Source: Tretioscincus oriximinensis (Eukaryota; Chordata; Lepidosauria; Squamata; Gymnophthalmidae). Taken from it: a DNA stretch of 64,000 nt. Both the position numbers and the translations under genes were made by a program. Each line of letters opens with the position of its first letter. The stretch's first letter is position 1. Below the pieces are notes generated by a model, which was given only the letters and a program-made list of their open reading frames with translations, did no database searches and was not told where the DNA came from. The stretch lies in NCBI GenBank assembly GCA_022410635.1, contig JAJVDF010000233.1, forward strand, positions 1,587,080 to 1,651,079, written 5' to 3'. Shown piece by piece: positions 33,654-45,302 of the stretch.

Positions 33654-34618
33654 NNNNNNNNNNNNNNNNNNNNNNNNNNNNNNNNNNNNNNNNNNNNNNN
33701 NNNNNNNNNNNNNNNNNNNNNNNNNNNNNNNNNNNNNNNNNNNNNNNNNNNNNNNNNNNNNNNNNNNNNNNNNNNNNNNNNNNNNNNNNNNNNNNNNNNN
33801 NNNNNNNNNNNNNNNNNNNNNNNNNNNNNNNNNNNNNNNNNNNNNNNNNNNNNNNNNNNNNNNNNNNNNNNNNNNNNNNNNNNNNNNNNNNNNNNNNNNN
33901 NNNNNNNNNNNNNNNNNNNNNNNNNNNNNNNNNNNNNNNNNNNNNNNNNNNNNNNNNNNNNNNNNNNNNNNNNNNNNNNNNNNNNNNNNNNNNNNNNNNN
34001 NNNNNNNNNNNNNNNNNNNNNNNNNNNNNNNNNNNNNNNNNNNNNNNNNNNNNNNNNNNNNNNNNNNNNNNNNNNNNNNNNNNNNNNNNNNNNNNNNNNN
34101 NNNNNNNNNNNNNNNNNNNNNNNNNNNNNNNNNNNNNNNNNNNNNNNNNNNNNNNNNNNNNNNNNNNNNNNNNNNNNNNNNNNNNNNNNNNNNNNNNNNN
34201 NNNNNNNNNNNNNNNNNNNNNNNNNNNNNNNNNNNNNNNNNNNNNNNNNNNNNNNNNNNNNNNNNNNNNNNNNNNNNNNNNNNNNNNNNNNNNNNNNNNN
34301 NNNNNNNNNNNNNNNNNNNNNNNNNNNNNNNNNNNNNNNNNNNNNNNNNNNNNNNNNNNNNNNNNNNNNNNNNNNNNNNNNNNNNNNNNNNNNNNNNNNN
34401 NNNNNNNNNNNNNNNNNNNNNNNNNNNNNNNNNNNNNNNNNNNNNNNNNNNNNNNNNNNNNNNNNNNNNNNNNNNNNNNNNNNNNNNNNNNNNNNNNNNN
34501 NNNNNNNNNNNNNNNNNNNNNNNNNNNNNNNNNNNNNNNNNNNNNNNNNNNNNNNNNNNNNNNNNNNNNNNNNNNNNNNNNNNNNNNNNNNNNNNNNNNN
34601 NNNNNNNNNNNNNNNNNN
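33654..34618. other. Assembly gap (965 N)
   Basis: A continuous run of N separates the GC-rich tract from the L1 body. The missing sequence probably includes the 5' part of the L1 and more of the GC-rich repeat. Reading frames that span it have no meaning. Confidence 0.98.
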
Positions 34619-37600
34619 GGATTTCAACTATGATTTTAGAAAACGTCGAAACGCAGGCAGAGGTCAAAATAGACGCTTACAAAACCTACGTAAATGGAAC
34701 TTGGTGGATGTCTATGAGGCTCTGAATCTACAAAATTCTCCAACATTTATCTCTGGTAGATATGGATCATCCTCATGTTTAGATTATGTATATACCTGTT
34801 TTAGGAACTCCTACTANGTTAAGGANGTTGTGACATATCCGATATATATATCGGANNACGCTCCAGTGAGAGTCACAATCCAANTGCAAAATGACAAAAG
34901 AGAAAGATCATGGAAATTTGACGCAGACATAACTAAAACCCCTGAAGTAAAAAGATTNATTCAACACCAGATACTATCGTATTTCGAATTAAATAGACAG
35001 CAGGGNATGTCANAGGCCATAATTTGGGATGCCTTTAAGGCGGTCATACGTGGTACTTGCATCAAGCAAGATATTATACTTAAGAGGAAAAGAACAGAAG
35101 NCAGAGATAGGCTAATTAATAGAATAGGGNTATTACAANAGGAATATCAGACAAATAGGAGAAGACAAACTAAAACTGACTTGGAAAAGTTAAAGAAAGA
35201 ATTGCAGCTTATGGATAGAGCCTCTATGATTAAAAAGTGCATACCTCAAAAACCAATTCCAATCTTGGGATCAACAAAGTATGAAATCCCTAGCAAGAAT
35301 GTTAAAAAATAAAATGGATAAAAAGAGAATTATTAAGATTCTAGATAGGGATGGCAATATCTTGAATCAAGATTCCCAAATAAGAAACAAATTGGCAGAG
35401 TTTTATGAATTTCTATATCGGGAAAGACCAATAAACGAGGACCGCATAGAAATAATGCAAACCTTAACCATTGAAAACAAGAGAATGTTAAACACTGATT
35501 TCCAGGTACAAGAAATAGTGGGGGCGATCAGAGATCTAAAGCTTGGGAAGGCCCCAGGACCAGACGGTTTCACGGCTGCCTTCTATAAAAACTTTTCCCA
35601 GGAGATAGCCCCCAATTTAGAGATCCTATTTAATAAAATCTTAAGATCACAAGAGATACCACAAACGTGGATACAATCCATCATTATACCGATACTAAAA
35701 AAAGGAAAGCAAGAAGAAAATGTCGAGTCATACAGGCCCATAGCTCTGGCTAACCTAGATTACAAAATCTTTGCTAGTATTCTAACTAAAAGGATGAATN
35801 AATTCATNGGTAATATAATTAAAGAGGATCAATATGGGTTTATAAAGTCAAGATCCTTAGGGGATCCCATCAGAATTTCCACAAATATTATATACCACGC
35901 TCAAAAGAACTGAAGGAGATTGGCTTTAATAAAATTGGACATATATAAAGCCTTCGACTCTGTAAATCATAAATACCTGGCGAGGGTATGTGAGAAATTC
36001 AACTGTGGTAATAATTTCACCAAAACTATTACTAAACTATACGAAAATAATACAATTAGAATCAACGTAAATGGCGGGCTATCAGACTCGGTTCCAGTTT
36101 GCAATGGAGTGAAACAAGGATGCCCCCTATCACCTATAGTTTTTCTCCTAGCATTAGAACCTTTGGCAAACAGAATCCGTGCTAACCAAGAAATTAGAGG
36201 CTACAGGGTACGCAACCATGACATCAAGCTGAACCTTTATGCGGATGATGCTTTAATAATAACTGAGAATCTGCTATCCTCCATTCCACCACTCATTCAG
36301 GAAATAAATTACTTTAAGGAAATATCAGGTTTGAAAATTAATATTGAAAAGTCTGATATTTTGACTATTAATGTTCCAAGACAAGAAAAACAAAGAATAT
36401 CAGAACTATCAGGCTTAAAAATGGGATTAAAAAGCTCCCATATTTAGGAGTTAGACTTACAAAAAATCTACAAAGAATGACTAAAGCTAACTATATACCA
36501 ATGTGGAAAGGAGTAAAAAAAATGATGGCCCATTGGCCATATAAGCTATGGTCAATTCTAACGAAACAAAGGGCAAACAAAATGATGATTCTACCAAGGT
36601 TCTTATTCCTATTCCAAAATGTCCCAGCAGGTATATCGCCACGACTCTTAGCAGGTTGGGAAGACTATATTAAAAAATGGGCTCTAAACAACAATAAAAA
36701 AAGAATATCAAATAAGTCCCTCTATGCTACAAGCCAGCAAGGAGGCTGGGCTTTCCCTTCTCTAAAAGCATATTATGAGGCTGNACAGATTTTACGTCTA
36801 ATAGATTTGGAATATAACGATCAGGCAAAATGGGTAAGTAATGAAAGGATNCTCAATAACATGGAACACCTCTCACTACTCCAGACCAACATGGAGCCCT
36901 GAATCCAAAGAGAGTGGCTACCCCCTTTAAGTACAATTTGGTCTCTCTGGAAAAAAAATGCCAATAAGTTAGTTAACTCAATCTATACGGTCATTTCATC
37001 AAAGATAATTAACAGATTAGGGGACCCACGGTTGGCACAATACATTACTCAATTTGGGCGTAGGAGACTACGGGATTGGTACGATACCAATGGAAACCCT
37101 CTGACGATTATACAGATCAGAAATTCAAATCCAAACCCCCATTGCTGGCTGGCTGAAATGTCAATATATAATTTTATCAATTCAGCTTCAATGAAGGAGG
37201 CAANGATAAGTCAGAAGTCATCTTTTGAGGCTATAATAGAATTCAAAATCAAGGGAAATAAAAGGGTAATTGGATTGTTGTACGATTTACTCATTCTAAA
37301 ATACCATCAAAACGAATACTACATCAAACAGAAATGGGCTCCTGATATGCTGATTTCCGATTTGGAATGGGAACAATGGATTAGGAAAATAAATAGTACG
37401 AAAAACAACAAAATCAGAGAACTACAGTTAAAAGTTTTAACAAGGTGGTATTGCACACCTGCCCAGTTATCGCACATAGGGTGTGTGTGTGTGTGTGTGT
37501 GACCTGACAGTTGGCATGGGTGTCGTTCTAATGGGAACTTTTTCCACATGATCTATAACTGTATAGAGCTCGATAACTATTGGAACAACATAAGGGCAGA

Positions 37601-38110
37601 ATTTAGAAAGATCTTAGGAGTCTCAATTTTTAGATCGCCCAAATTGAATATAATGTGTAACACGACCCATTGCCTTCTATCAAAACAAGACTGCTTTATT
37701 CTAGAACAGGCGATATGGGCAGCCCAAATGGTGGTTGCAAGAGGTTGGAAATACAAGGAGAAATGGACAACACTTTTGTGGTACGAATATCTAGCAGAGT
37801 TTATTTTATTTGATGCACTGAGGGAGAAAAGACTGAGATTGACTGGACAAATCCCAAAGGTTGGTTGGGAAACAAAGTGGGAAAAACTGACCTCATTTGG
37901 TGCTGAGAACAATAATACTGGAGTACTTCACCATACTATTGTAATGCTCTTGGACCAAAGGCTGTTTGTATAAACTTTTTCTCTATGATGGATTCTTATG
38001 ACATCTCTCTAGACCGGGGAGGGGGGGAAGGGTTTTTACTAACTGGGAATGTTGTATGTCTTTATTTCTTGTTTGAAACTTAATAAAAAGAGTATACTTA
38101 AAAAAAAAAC
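34619..38110 (+). mobile_element. L1-type LINE, ORF2 remnant and 3' end, broken
   Basis: ORF2 pieces are in order. Endonuclease C-terminus lies near 34640-34850 (SSCLDYVY). Reverse transcriptase lies at about 35500-36440, with GKAPGPDG, the QGCPLSP block and YADDA, the catalytic box, at 36238-36252. The C-terminal part runs to the stop at 37971. Breaks are a frameshift near 35280, stops at 35911, 36900 and 37500 and a frameshift near 36440. A TG microsatellite (37479-37501) interrupts the C-terminal region. The 3' UTR has the G-rich tract usual for L1 (38016-38035) and an A tail. The copy cannot encode a working protein. Its 5' part is lost in the gap. Confidence 0.9.
37479..37501. repeat. 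TG microsatellite inside L1
   Basis: About eleven TG units sit within the C-terminal ORF2 region. L1-like reading resumes downstream in the same frame. Confidence 0.85.
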
Positions 38111-38174
38111 ATACGGATGACAGTCCCTATTCCAAGATATAGTCTGTACATAAAAGAAAACATGTNTCAAAGAG

Positions 38175-38603
38175 CCCAGCATTCTGAGGTATAACTAACA
38201 ATGACAGGGCTTGGAACTTTGGCAGCCTCTTGAATAAAAGGGTGGAAGATAAGCAGGAAAGATGGAAAGGAAGTTGAGAAGTAGGCTAGAGAAAAGAAGA
38301 GAAACAGAAAAGACAGAAGTGAGAAGGAAAGGAGGAAGAGAAAGAGCGTGAAAGGAGGAAGGTAAAGAGGAATAGATAGAGAAAAGAAAAGAAGGATAGA
38401 CCAGAGGAAGAAGGGAAGGTAGGATGAAAGGGAAAAGGGGAAGAAAGAAAGGCAAGTGAAAGGGGTGATGTAGGGGCAAGGGAGGGAGTGGGTGGAGGCA
38501 TAGATGGGAGAAAGGGAGAGGAAAGGTTAGAGCTTGTTGCCTTATTGTAACTCAATGGGCAGATTCTAATAGTTCAGGTAAGGTCCAGTGCAGAAAGAAC
38601 CTT
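38175..38603 (+). repeat. Polypurine-core repeat family, copy 1
   Basis: The left edge is CAGCATTCTGAGGTATAACT with GACAGGGCTTGGAACTTTGG. Then about 270 bases are almost purely A and G. The right edge has GGGAGTGGGTGGAGGCATAG and GTTAGAGCTTGTTGC. It lies directly after the L1 A tail. Confidence 0.7.
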
Positions 38604-38731
38604 GAGTTTCACTGATAGCTGGTGGTACGTAGGTTTTTTCATACGAAACGTTTTAGACTTGTTGATGGTGGATAATGCAGCCAGGCAATTATACTGGTTC
38701 TAATATGTCACTGTTTTATTTTTCCGTTCAG

Positions 38732-38844
38732 TTGCCATCATGTCCACAGATGGGGGGTTTGGTGCAGGAGGAAACAGTGATGCCCAGCAATGCCTCCAGT
38801 CGTTCTGGCCTCGAGCCATGGAAGAGATTCGGAATTTAACAGTG
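38732..38844 (+). CDS. NFYC: NFYC exon 2, start codon and residues 1-35
   Basis: The acceptor is TTTTTCCGTTCAG ending at 38731, followed by an 8-base 5' UTR. The ATG is at 38740 in a fair Kozak context (A at -3, T at +4). The exon encodes the acidic and glycine-rich NF-YC N-terminus, starting [11 protein letters not shown] and continuing through [15 protein letters not shown]. The SFWPRxMEEI block directly before the histone fold is diagnostic of NF-YC. The donor is GTG followed by GTAAGG, phase 0. The start is secure because there is no upstream in-frame ATG in the exon and the N-terminus matches the family. Confidence 0.96.
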
Positions 38845-38994
38845 GTAAGGTATTGGTCTGTTATTCTCCCTCAAAGTAGCGTTTATGAAGAAGCCCATTC
38901 CTGAAACCTGTTGATTGGGGCAGGATTGTGAATTTGAATGCAATTTCGGAGCCAGAAATTTAATGACTGTGTTCCCTAGGAGGAAGAAAATGCA

Positions 38995-39365
38995 ATCCCC
39001 TTAAGAAAGAGCCCTGCTGAATTGGGCTACAGCCCATCTAGTTAAGCATTCTGTCTCACACAGTGGCCCACCAATTGCCAAAGGGCAGCCTGAAGCAGCA
39101 GAAGAAATATCTTCTGTGCCCATGATCAATTAAAAGTAGGCCATGACCTAGCAGTATCCAACCTATCCTAGTACAAATCCTTTAGATTAAATTCACCTCC
39201 AGAAGATCAAGCAATTAGGATGGAAGAATAGATAGGATTCCTGAACAGGGGAGGGATTTCCCTTCTTCTGCTTGAGACTGTACTAGTGCAACTGGTGGGC
39301 CACAGTGTGGGGCAGAATGCTGGACTAGGTGGGTTCTCACTTGATTCAGCAGGGCTCTTCTTAGG
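38995..39365. mobile_element. Two LINE 3' ends in opposite orientation
   Basis: 38995-39160 (minus) has AAGAGCCCTGCTGAATTGGG and CACACAGTGGCCCACCAATT. 39180-39365 (plus) has GGTGGGCCACAGTGTGGGGC and ends CAGGGCTCTTCTTAG. Both belong to the family of 715-1275. Confidence 0.6.
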
Positions 39366-40439
39366 GGGGGGGGGGTGCATTTCCTTTGTCCTGGAGAACA
39401 CAGTCATTAAATGTATTTTCTTTGGGCTTGAGAGATTCCAGTGCCTCTTCTCATGGAAGGAGAGGGTCCTAAAGTGTTCTTTGCTTAAACTGAATTCATG
39501 TTTTGGACATCTGGAGGCGTGAAATGATCTTGTTCCTCAGCATGGTTTTCTTGCTTTCAAATGGACTCCTTAGCAATGACAATGTGTTTTGGCCTAGCAA
39601 GGTCAAATTCTTGAATGACATCTGGGGAAGTATTTACCTAATTTGGGAATAGAAGGCTGAGAAACTGTCCCACGATTATTTAGCTGGATGCTGGCCAGCA
39701 TGCATTTGAACTGACTTCCTGGTGATTGAATATACATGCAAACTATACAATATTTGCACATTTAGTCCTATTTGCTTCTTTTTCATGAGTATGGATAGAA
39801 ATGTTGATTGTGTTATATAAAACAAACTTTCTTTTTGCAGTTCTATGCATTAATTGAACTAATGTAGCAGTGGGAATCTAATTGAAGAGCAAGGAAAGCC
39901 CAAAATTGGAAATAACTGCATTTACTATCCTTTTTGTAATCATAGGCAGCTTTTGAGTCACTTCTAAGCTAGAATGGATGGATGAATATCTGAGTAAGAC
40001 TAATAAGTGTACTGGCTTGAATGCCAGGTTAAGCCCATTCATTCTCAAGATTTTTAATCTTACTTTATCACGGAAGCTTTCTGACTGAACATAACTCATA
40101 ACCTGGCTTTTCGCTGAAATAAACAGCTCTTTTCGCTACCACCCAGGGCAGTTTTTTTTAATCTGTTAATTCTGTTTTTATTCTTAACCACCTTGAAACC
40201 TGTGGGTATAGAGTGATATACACATATAAATGAATACATACATTAGAAAAAACCTGCTTACTGTCTATCTAGTCAGTATCCTGTTTCACATTGTGGCCAT
40301 AGCTTCTGAGGTCCCAAGCAAAAGGAGACAAATCTTTGCCTGTTTTCGGTTCCCTGTGGTTGGGCTTTTGAGACATCTTCCCTGTCTCTCTAATCTAGAG
40401 GATGTACCTGGGCATCCATTCTAATAGCTGTTGATATAC

Positions 40440-40640
40440 CTATGATCTATGAATTTAGGAGAGTTCTAATTGGTCAGGCCACCAATCCTTTTAATCTAGC
40501 ATCCTATTTCACACAATGGTCCACGGATTACCTTTGATGCAGTAAGCAGAAAGGCATAAGGGAATCATTAACTTGCTCTCAATTCTTTGCAGATGGCATT
40601 TCGATGTGTCCTGCCTGCCTGTTGAGCCTGGGCTTAGTCA
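40440..40640 (-). mobile_element. LINE 3' end, diverged
   Basis: TTAGGAGAGTTCTAATTGGT, then CACACAATGGTCCACGGAT and CTTTGCAGATGGCATTTCG, follow the family order on the minus strand. Confidence 0.5.
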
Positions 40641-41105
40641 TACCATCATAGTGTTAATAATCTTGTGGACAAAATGGTGGAAGAGGATGGTGTAACTTCT
40701 GTGGTTCAGCAATAAATATTTTATTCTCTGATTTTTTAAAATTATTTTTTCAATAAATATTGCACTTATAGTTGTGTGTAAGTCCTTATTTTCATTCTGC
40801 AAGTTTAATTTCCTCGTTGAACATGCTTCTTTTGACAAATCCATCCAGTGGCTTATTATTATATTTATTTGGCTGATTACTAGTTGCCAAAATTATTGAC
40901 CCTCCTGGCATTCCCACCATAAATATAAATATGTTCCCCTTTCCCCCTGGGAGTGCCAACTGTTAGGAATAAAACCACTTAACCTTACATGTTAGTTGCA
41001 CAGGAGTACAGTAACAACAATGTATAAGTTGTTAAGTCTTTTATTCTCTGCTGATTTTAATGTAGCAGGATGATAATCTTGACTCCTTTTCTGTTATCCC
41101 CCTAG

Positions 41106-41177
41106 AAAGACTTCCGAGTTCAAGAGCTTCCACTGGCACGCATAAAGAAGATCATGAAGCTTGATGAAGATGTAAAG
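41106..41177 (+). CDS. NFYC: NFYC exon 3, residues 36-59, histone-fold helix 1
   Basis: This exon of 24 codons reads [18 protein letters not shown] and then [16 protein letters not shown] is the first helix of the NF-YC histone fold, shared with H2A-like family members, and contributes to dimerisation with NF-YB and to DNA contact. The acceptor is CCCCCCTAG and the donor AAG followed by GTAAAG, both phase 0. The translated sequence appears identical to the mammalian protein as I remember it, consistent with very strong constraint. Confidence 0.97.
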
Positions 41178-41965
41178 GTAAAGATCCCAGCAAAATGTTC
41201 AGGCCTTTTTTAAAGGATTATTTAAAAGATGAGAACTGAGTTAATAGTCAGTGACTCTTCCTGGATTGATGCTAAGTTACCAATTGTGTTGTCAGCCAAA
41301 AATTGAACTATAGCCCAAGTGATGGTGCTCAGTTTAGCCTTAGCAAGTGATGGCCACCCATTCCTTGATAGTTGTTGGATAAATAAAATTATTAGTTGGA
41401 ATATTAACTGCCAGCTAAGCCAGGTGGTCATTTGCTTATCACCCTATTCAGTTCTCATGACTGTATGTCCTTGGACACTGCGCATGTTCATATTTACAGA
41501 TAAGATGTTTTCACTCCCTTATTCTGTTTGCGGATAGTTTTTGTGTGAATCATCTTGATGGAACTGTTTTGTTTTTGTGAGCACCTGCTAAAGTTCTTTT
41601 GACATTTTTTGTAAGCTCAGACACAAGTATTATATGTGTCTTACTTTTTTGTTACTCTCTTGCTGTTTGTATATAGTGTAAATAAAGACTGAACCTTCCT
41701 TTTTGGAATAAGCTATTTAGCGCAGTCTGCGATTATTTTTCTGCAAGAGAAGATCCAACTAAGTTCCGGAAGATGCTGCATTCTGCTATTTTGGACTACA
41801 TTTAATTCTCCAATAATAGTTATTGAGTTATGAAATGTAAGGAGAACATTTCCCTAGAAATGTAATGGTCAGATTCCCATTGCATTGTTGTGATGGGCTT
41901 AAAACGCACGTTCTCTTCCAGAGAGCAAAACAAAACAGACCAAACTATGAACCTGAATAATAATC

Positions 41966-42218
41966 TGATTTTCGTACCCCATCCTTTCGTACCCCATCCA
42001 TTAATTGCCTCCCAAAGGCTTAGATCTATTCTATATTCCCCACCACTCCTTAATCTACTTGAAATGTAGATTGCAAATCTACTTTCTTTTGAATAGCTGA
42101 GTTGGATGAAGCCAATAAAAGACGCTCACACCTCTCCACAGCTGACACTGGTCTTCAAAAATGGGCCTCTCAATTGAGGGACCATCTCTTAACCTCTGTG
42201 CCGTCCATGCCTCATGAA
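41966..42218 (-). mobile_element. tRNA-derived SINE, diverged
   Basis: The complement carries AAGTAGATTTGCAATCTACA, the Y-rich body and the head (GGCACAGAGGTTAAGAGATG). It is more diverged than the copies at 5697 and 24816. Confidence 0.6.
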
Positions 42219-42228
42219 CGGCGTAGAT

Positions 42229-42580
42229 CAGGTGTGGGGGAACCTTTTTTTCTGCCAGGGGCCCCTTGGATGTTTGTAACATTACTCAAGGGCCATTCAC
42301 TTCCCCATTCCAAGACAACTTTACTTCCTGTCCAGATCACGCTCCTTCCCCCCTCCCTTATGGCCCCTCCCTTATCCGAATCCACAAAATCACAGACTTT
42401 TCAATGCTTTCTCCATCCCCTCGCTGCCTTCTTCTTTCTTGAGCCTCCCTCCTTCCTCTTTTTTATTTCACTTCATGTTTTAACAAAGTGAAGAACTATT
42501 ATTTTGCCAGGGAAGCCCGAAGCGTTGCTCGGGGAACATGCTGGGTGTCGGACCAAATATTTCTTAGAGGAGCCACATGC
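42229..42580 (+). mobile_element. hAT-type element, borders uncertain
   Basis: It starts CAGGTGTGGGGGAACC with GCCAGGGGCCCCTTGG, a hAT-like end. GGAGCCACATGCAGC near 42570 resembles the opposite end. The interior is C- and T-rich. Confidence 0.4.
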
Positions 42581-42587
42581 AGCATCA

Positions 42588-42745
42588 AACAAATATAAGA
42601 ACCTAAGATGAGCCCTATTGAATGGGGCCGGAACCCATCAAATCCAGCCTTGCACCTTGGCAGTCTGGAACAGAAGAAGGCAAAATCTTCAACTGTTCTT
42701 GGCGCCCTGCAAATGGCATTTCAGGAATCCTGTCTGTTGCTCCAT
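42588..42745 (-). mobile_element. LINE 3' end
   Basis: ATAAGAACCTAAGATGAGCC and CCCTGCAAATGGCATTTCAG match the family on the minus strand. Confidence 0.6.
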
Positions 42746-42886
42746 CTCGGAAGCATTTTAAGCAGGCTGCTTTAGATGTTCACAACTACTGAGGTGATTT
42801 CCATCAACCATCTGGAACTCCTGTGTTTTGTTTGATTGCACTTGCTCCGGCTTCTTCTGTTGATGTTATTGCACAAATGGGTTACT

Positions 42887-43165
42887 AAGGCACGAATGGT
42901 GCAGGAGTTAAGAGACGGTCTTCCAATCTTTCAGATCTAGAGATCCATTCTCGAAGCCCTGTATTGACCGTGGAGAGGGGTGAAAATGCCTTCTACTGGC
43001 TTCAGCGTTAGCCAGCTCAGCTAAAGCTTAATTAACCCTGTAAGCTGCTCTGAGTTCCTTTCGTGAGAAGGGCAGGATATAAAAAACAGATTCTCCTCCT
43101 TTTTCTCCTCTTCCTTCTTCCTTTTCCCCTTCCCCATCTTCCTCCTCCTCCTCCTTCTGCTGCTT
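42887..43165 (+). mobile_element. tRNA-derived SINE with TCC/CTT tail
   Basis: The head GGCACGAATGGTGCAGGAGT is followed by GTGGAGAGGGGTGAAAATGC and GTGAGAAGGGCAGGATATAA, then a 75-base TCC/CTT tail. Confidence 0.7.
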
Positions 43166-43317
43166 CTTCCATACACTTCTTGAATACACAGCACATCTTG
43201 TGCTAGTGTCAAAGTTGTAAATTTTTATTTTTTTTGGTACGCATTTGTGAGACTTAAGGGGATGACAGTGGGAGCAGTAGGTTTATAACTATAATAAATG
43301 CATAATTTTCTTTATAG

Positions 43318-43431
43318 ATGATAAGTGCAGAAGCCCCTGTTCTATTTGCCAAAGCTGCTCAGATATTTATCACAGAACTGACGTTACGGGCCTGGATCCA
43401 CACAGAGGACAACAAGCGGAGGACTTTGCAG
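43318..43431 (+). CDS. NFYC: NFYC exon 4, residues 60-97, histone-fold helix 2
   Basis: This exon of 38 codons begins [15 protein letters not shown] and ends EDNKRRTLQ. It covers loop 1 and the long central helix of the histone fold, the main NF-YB contact surface. The acceptor is TTTCTTTATAG and the donor CAG followed by GTAAGA. Its initial ATG is internal to the protein: AAG from exon 3 precedes it in frame. No substitution or indel is apparent against the known vertebrate protein. Confidence 0.97.
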
Positions 43432-44268
43432 GTAAGAAAAGATTTATGTCCTTTAGATTTTGTACGTTTCTTCAGAAAAAAGTGGGCCAGATTGCGAAAT
43501 TAGCCTCAAATTATTCCTTACCAAGGTTAATTCAGATTTTATTATTATTACTAGTAAAATAAACCCATTGAGTTTAATCCAGACCAGGAAGGTCTAGTTT
43601 ATAATTCCTCCTTCCTTCCTATGTTGTTATTTCCCTGTTCCTCCTATTGTCCTAGGCCAGGTTCCATGGCAAGCCTTGACCCTGTTTTTTAGAATATTGG
43701 TGACATCACTCCAAGCTCTGGGAATTATCCAAATACTATCCAATCATAGAGCCTTCAGGGAGCATTGTGACTCTGGGAAATATGTACCTATATAGATTGT
43801 TGTTATTCTAGAATTATTCCAGAGTGTAACCATTTCCAATTGTATGCAAACAAGCAGAATGAGTAGTACCAGAGGCTTTCAAAGTATGATTGCTCAGAAT
43901 CTATTGGCTGGAGAATAATTCCTGCCTTTTTAACTGCCCCANGCAGAAACATTCACACTTCTATCCCAAAACAGAAAGTAGTGAAAGCCTTTCCGTGTTC
44001 TATATACTTGGCTGTCTATCCTCCTCATTGTGATTGGCTGAAAACATGTCACATGGCCTGTAGAACACAGAAAGGTTAGAATAGCCTTGCAGTTCCTGCA
44101 GGAATGGTTGCACAGCAGAGGAATGGTTGTGGAAAGAGGAAAGTTTATATTAACTTTGGATATGCTTTTGGAATTATTGGAGTGAAGCAGTTACTAGTGC
44201 GAATGCTCTGTTCCTCCTAACTGCTTGGGTTATTCCTAGTGTTTTACTGTTACTGCTTCTGTTTCCAG
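43432..44268 (+). other. NFYC: NFYC intron 4 (837 bases)
   Basis: This is the shortest intron seen. It runs from GTAAGA to CTGTTTCCAG. I recognise no gene, RNA or transposon in it. Confidence 0.85.
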
Positions 44269-44364
44269 CGAAACGACATTGCGATGGCCATCACCAAATT
44301 TGACCAGTTTGATTTCCTCATCGACATTGTCCCAAGGGATGAGCTGAAACCTCCGAAACGCCAG
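44269..44364 (+). CDS. NFYC: NFYC exon 5, residues 98-129, histone-fold helix 3
   Basis: This exon of 32 codons begins [19 protein letters not shown] and continues [13 protein letters not shown]. It encodes helix 3 and the alpha-C segment of the histone fold. In the family this region also takes part in docking NF-YA. The acceptor is TTCTGTTTCCAG and the donor CAG followed by GTGAGA, phase 0. This is the last exon before the microRNA-bearing intron. Confidence 0.97.
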
Positions 44365-44529
44365 GTGAGAACAGAACGGGGTGTGTGCTAGTTGTGCACC
44401 TGACCAAAGTCATTCACTTGCTCTTCCAAAGCATGCTTTCTTTATGTGAAAAAGTCTACCTCCCCTTTTGCTGATCTCTCCTTCCTATCCAAAATGGTTG
44501 CAGGAAACTATTGGTCACATTACGCAGAT

Positions 44530-44715
44530 CCCGTTGTCTTCCACCGTTTTTGTCTTCTGTTCTTCATAACAGACACCATGTGAAGTAGGTGGAGNTTGGA
44601 GAGCTCCAAACTGTGACTAGCCCAAGGTCACCCAGCTGGCTTCATGGAAGATTGCAGACTCCAACCGGGAGACTTCAGTCTGACACTCTAACCATTGCAC
44701 CAGACCTCCCTCCCT
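44530..44715 (-). mobile_element. Sauria-like SINE
   Basis: CATAACAGACACCATGTGAA, CCCAAGGTCACCCAGCTGGC and ACACTCTAACCATTGCACCA are the complement of the family blocks. Confidence 0.65.
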
Positions 44716-45302
44716 CTTTTCTGCTGGGCAATGATTGTTCTTCCGTGGCGTGGTCGTGTACAGTGATTCTCACTNAGCAAACTACCATGTTATGTGCGGG
44801 ATGACTAGAGAATCACCCCAGGGCTTATAAGAATATATATATCTTCTCCTGTTAAAGAAGAAAGGAAGCATTTTCCACCTTCATCCGGCACATTAGGAAG
44901 TAAAGAAAAACCTGTGCTTTGAACAAAGTATGCCAGCAGCCAGCTAGATTTTATGTGCGTTTTATTCTCCAAAATCCTTAAGATTTCTTTTTCTAACCCT
45001 TATCATGTCATTGTGACAAATAGGTTATTGCGACTGCAGGCAGGTAATTGAATGTGAAAATTGTGAAAAGCACCATGAGTATTGATCCAGAGGGCTGAAG
45101 CATACAATCGGGTGTTTGATTACCAGCACTGTGGGGTCCTGTTACGTAAAAACACTCCATACATAATGGTGTGATGCTTGGAGACTGGAGATTTACCATT
45201 CGGGGACAGTTTCTTCCTTTACCTCTGCGATATTCTTTTGTTGTATCCTATTTCTATGATTATTATTATTACTATTATTATTATTACTATTATCACTATT
45301 AC

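Larger units (their letters stand above)
7619..38731 (+). other. NFYC: NFYC intron 1 (31.1 kb)
   Basis: The intron starts with GTGAGT and ends with a pyrimidine tract and CAG just before the ATG exon. It holds LINE 3' ends, both SINE families, palindromic repeats, a Tc1/mariner MITE, an L1 and the assembly gap. About half shows no repeat I recognise, chiefly 13160-14620, 15425-17940, 19520-20390, 21310-22525 and 30060-31210. None of these shows a conserved reading frame. Alternative 5' UTR exons are possible but cannot be seen without transcripts. Confidence 0.8.
38845..41105 (+). other. NFYC: NFYC intron 2
   Basis: It runs from GTAAGG to CCCCCCTAG. LINE 3'-end pieces lie at 38995-39160 (minus), 39180-39365 (plus) and 40440-40640 (minus), and a G homopolymer is at about 39365-39374. 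The stretches 39375-40180 and 40640-41100 show nothing I recognise. Confidence 0.85.
41178..43317 (+). other. NFYC: NFYC intron 3
   Basis: It contains a minus-strand tRNA-derived SINE (41966-42218), a hAT-like piece (from about 42229), a minus LINE 3' end (42588-42745) and a plus tRNA-derived SINE (42887-43165). 41200-41960 shows nothing I recognise. Confidence 0.85.

Noticed and set aside
33491..35312. Long frames across 33491-35312 on both strands
   Set aside because: They run through 965 Ns and have no meaning before 34619. Only the L1-like part after the gap is real.
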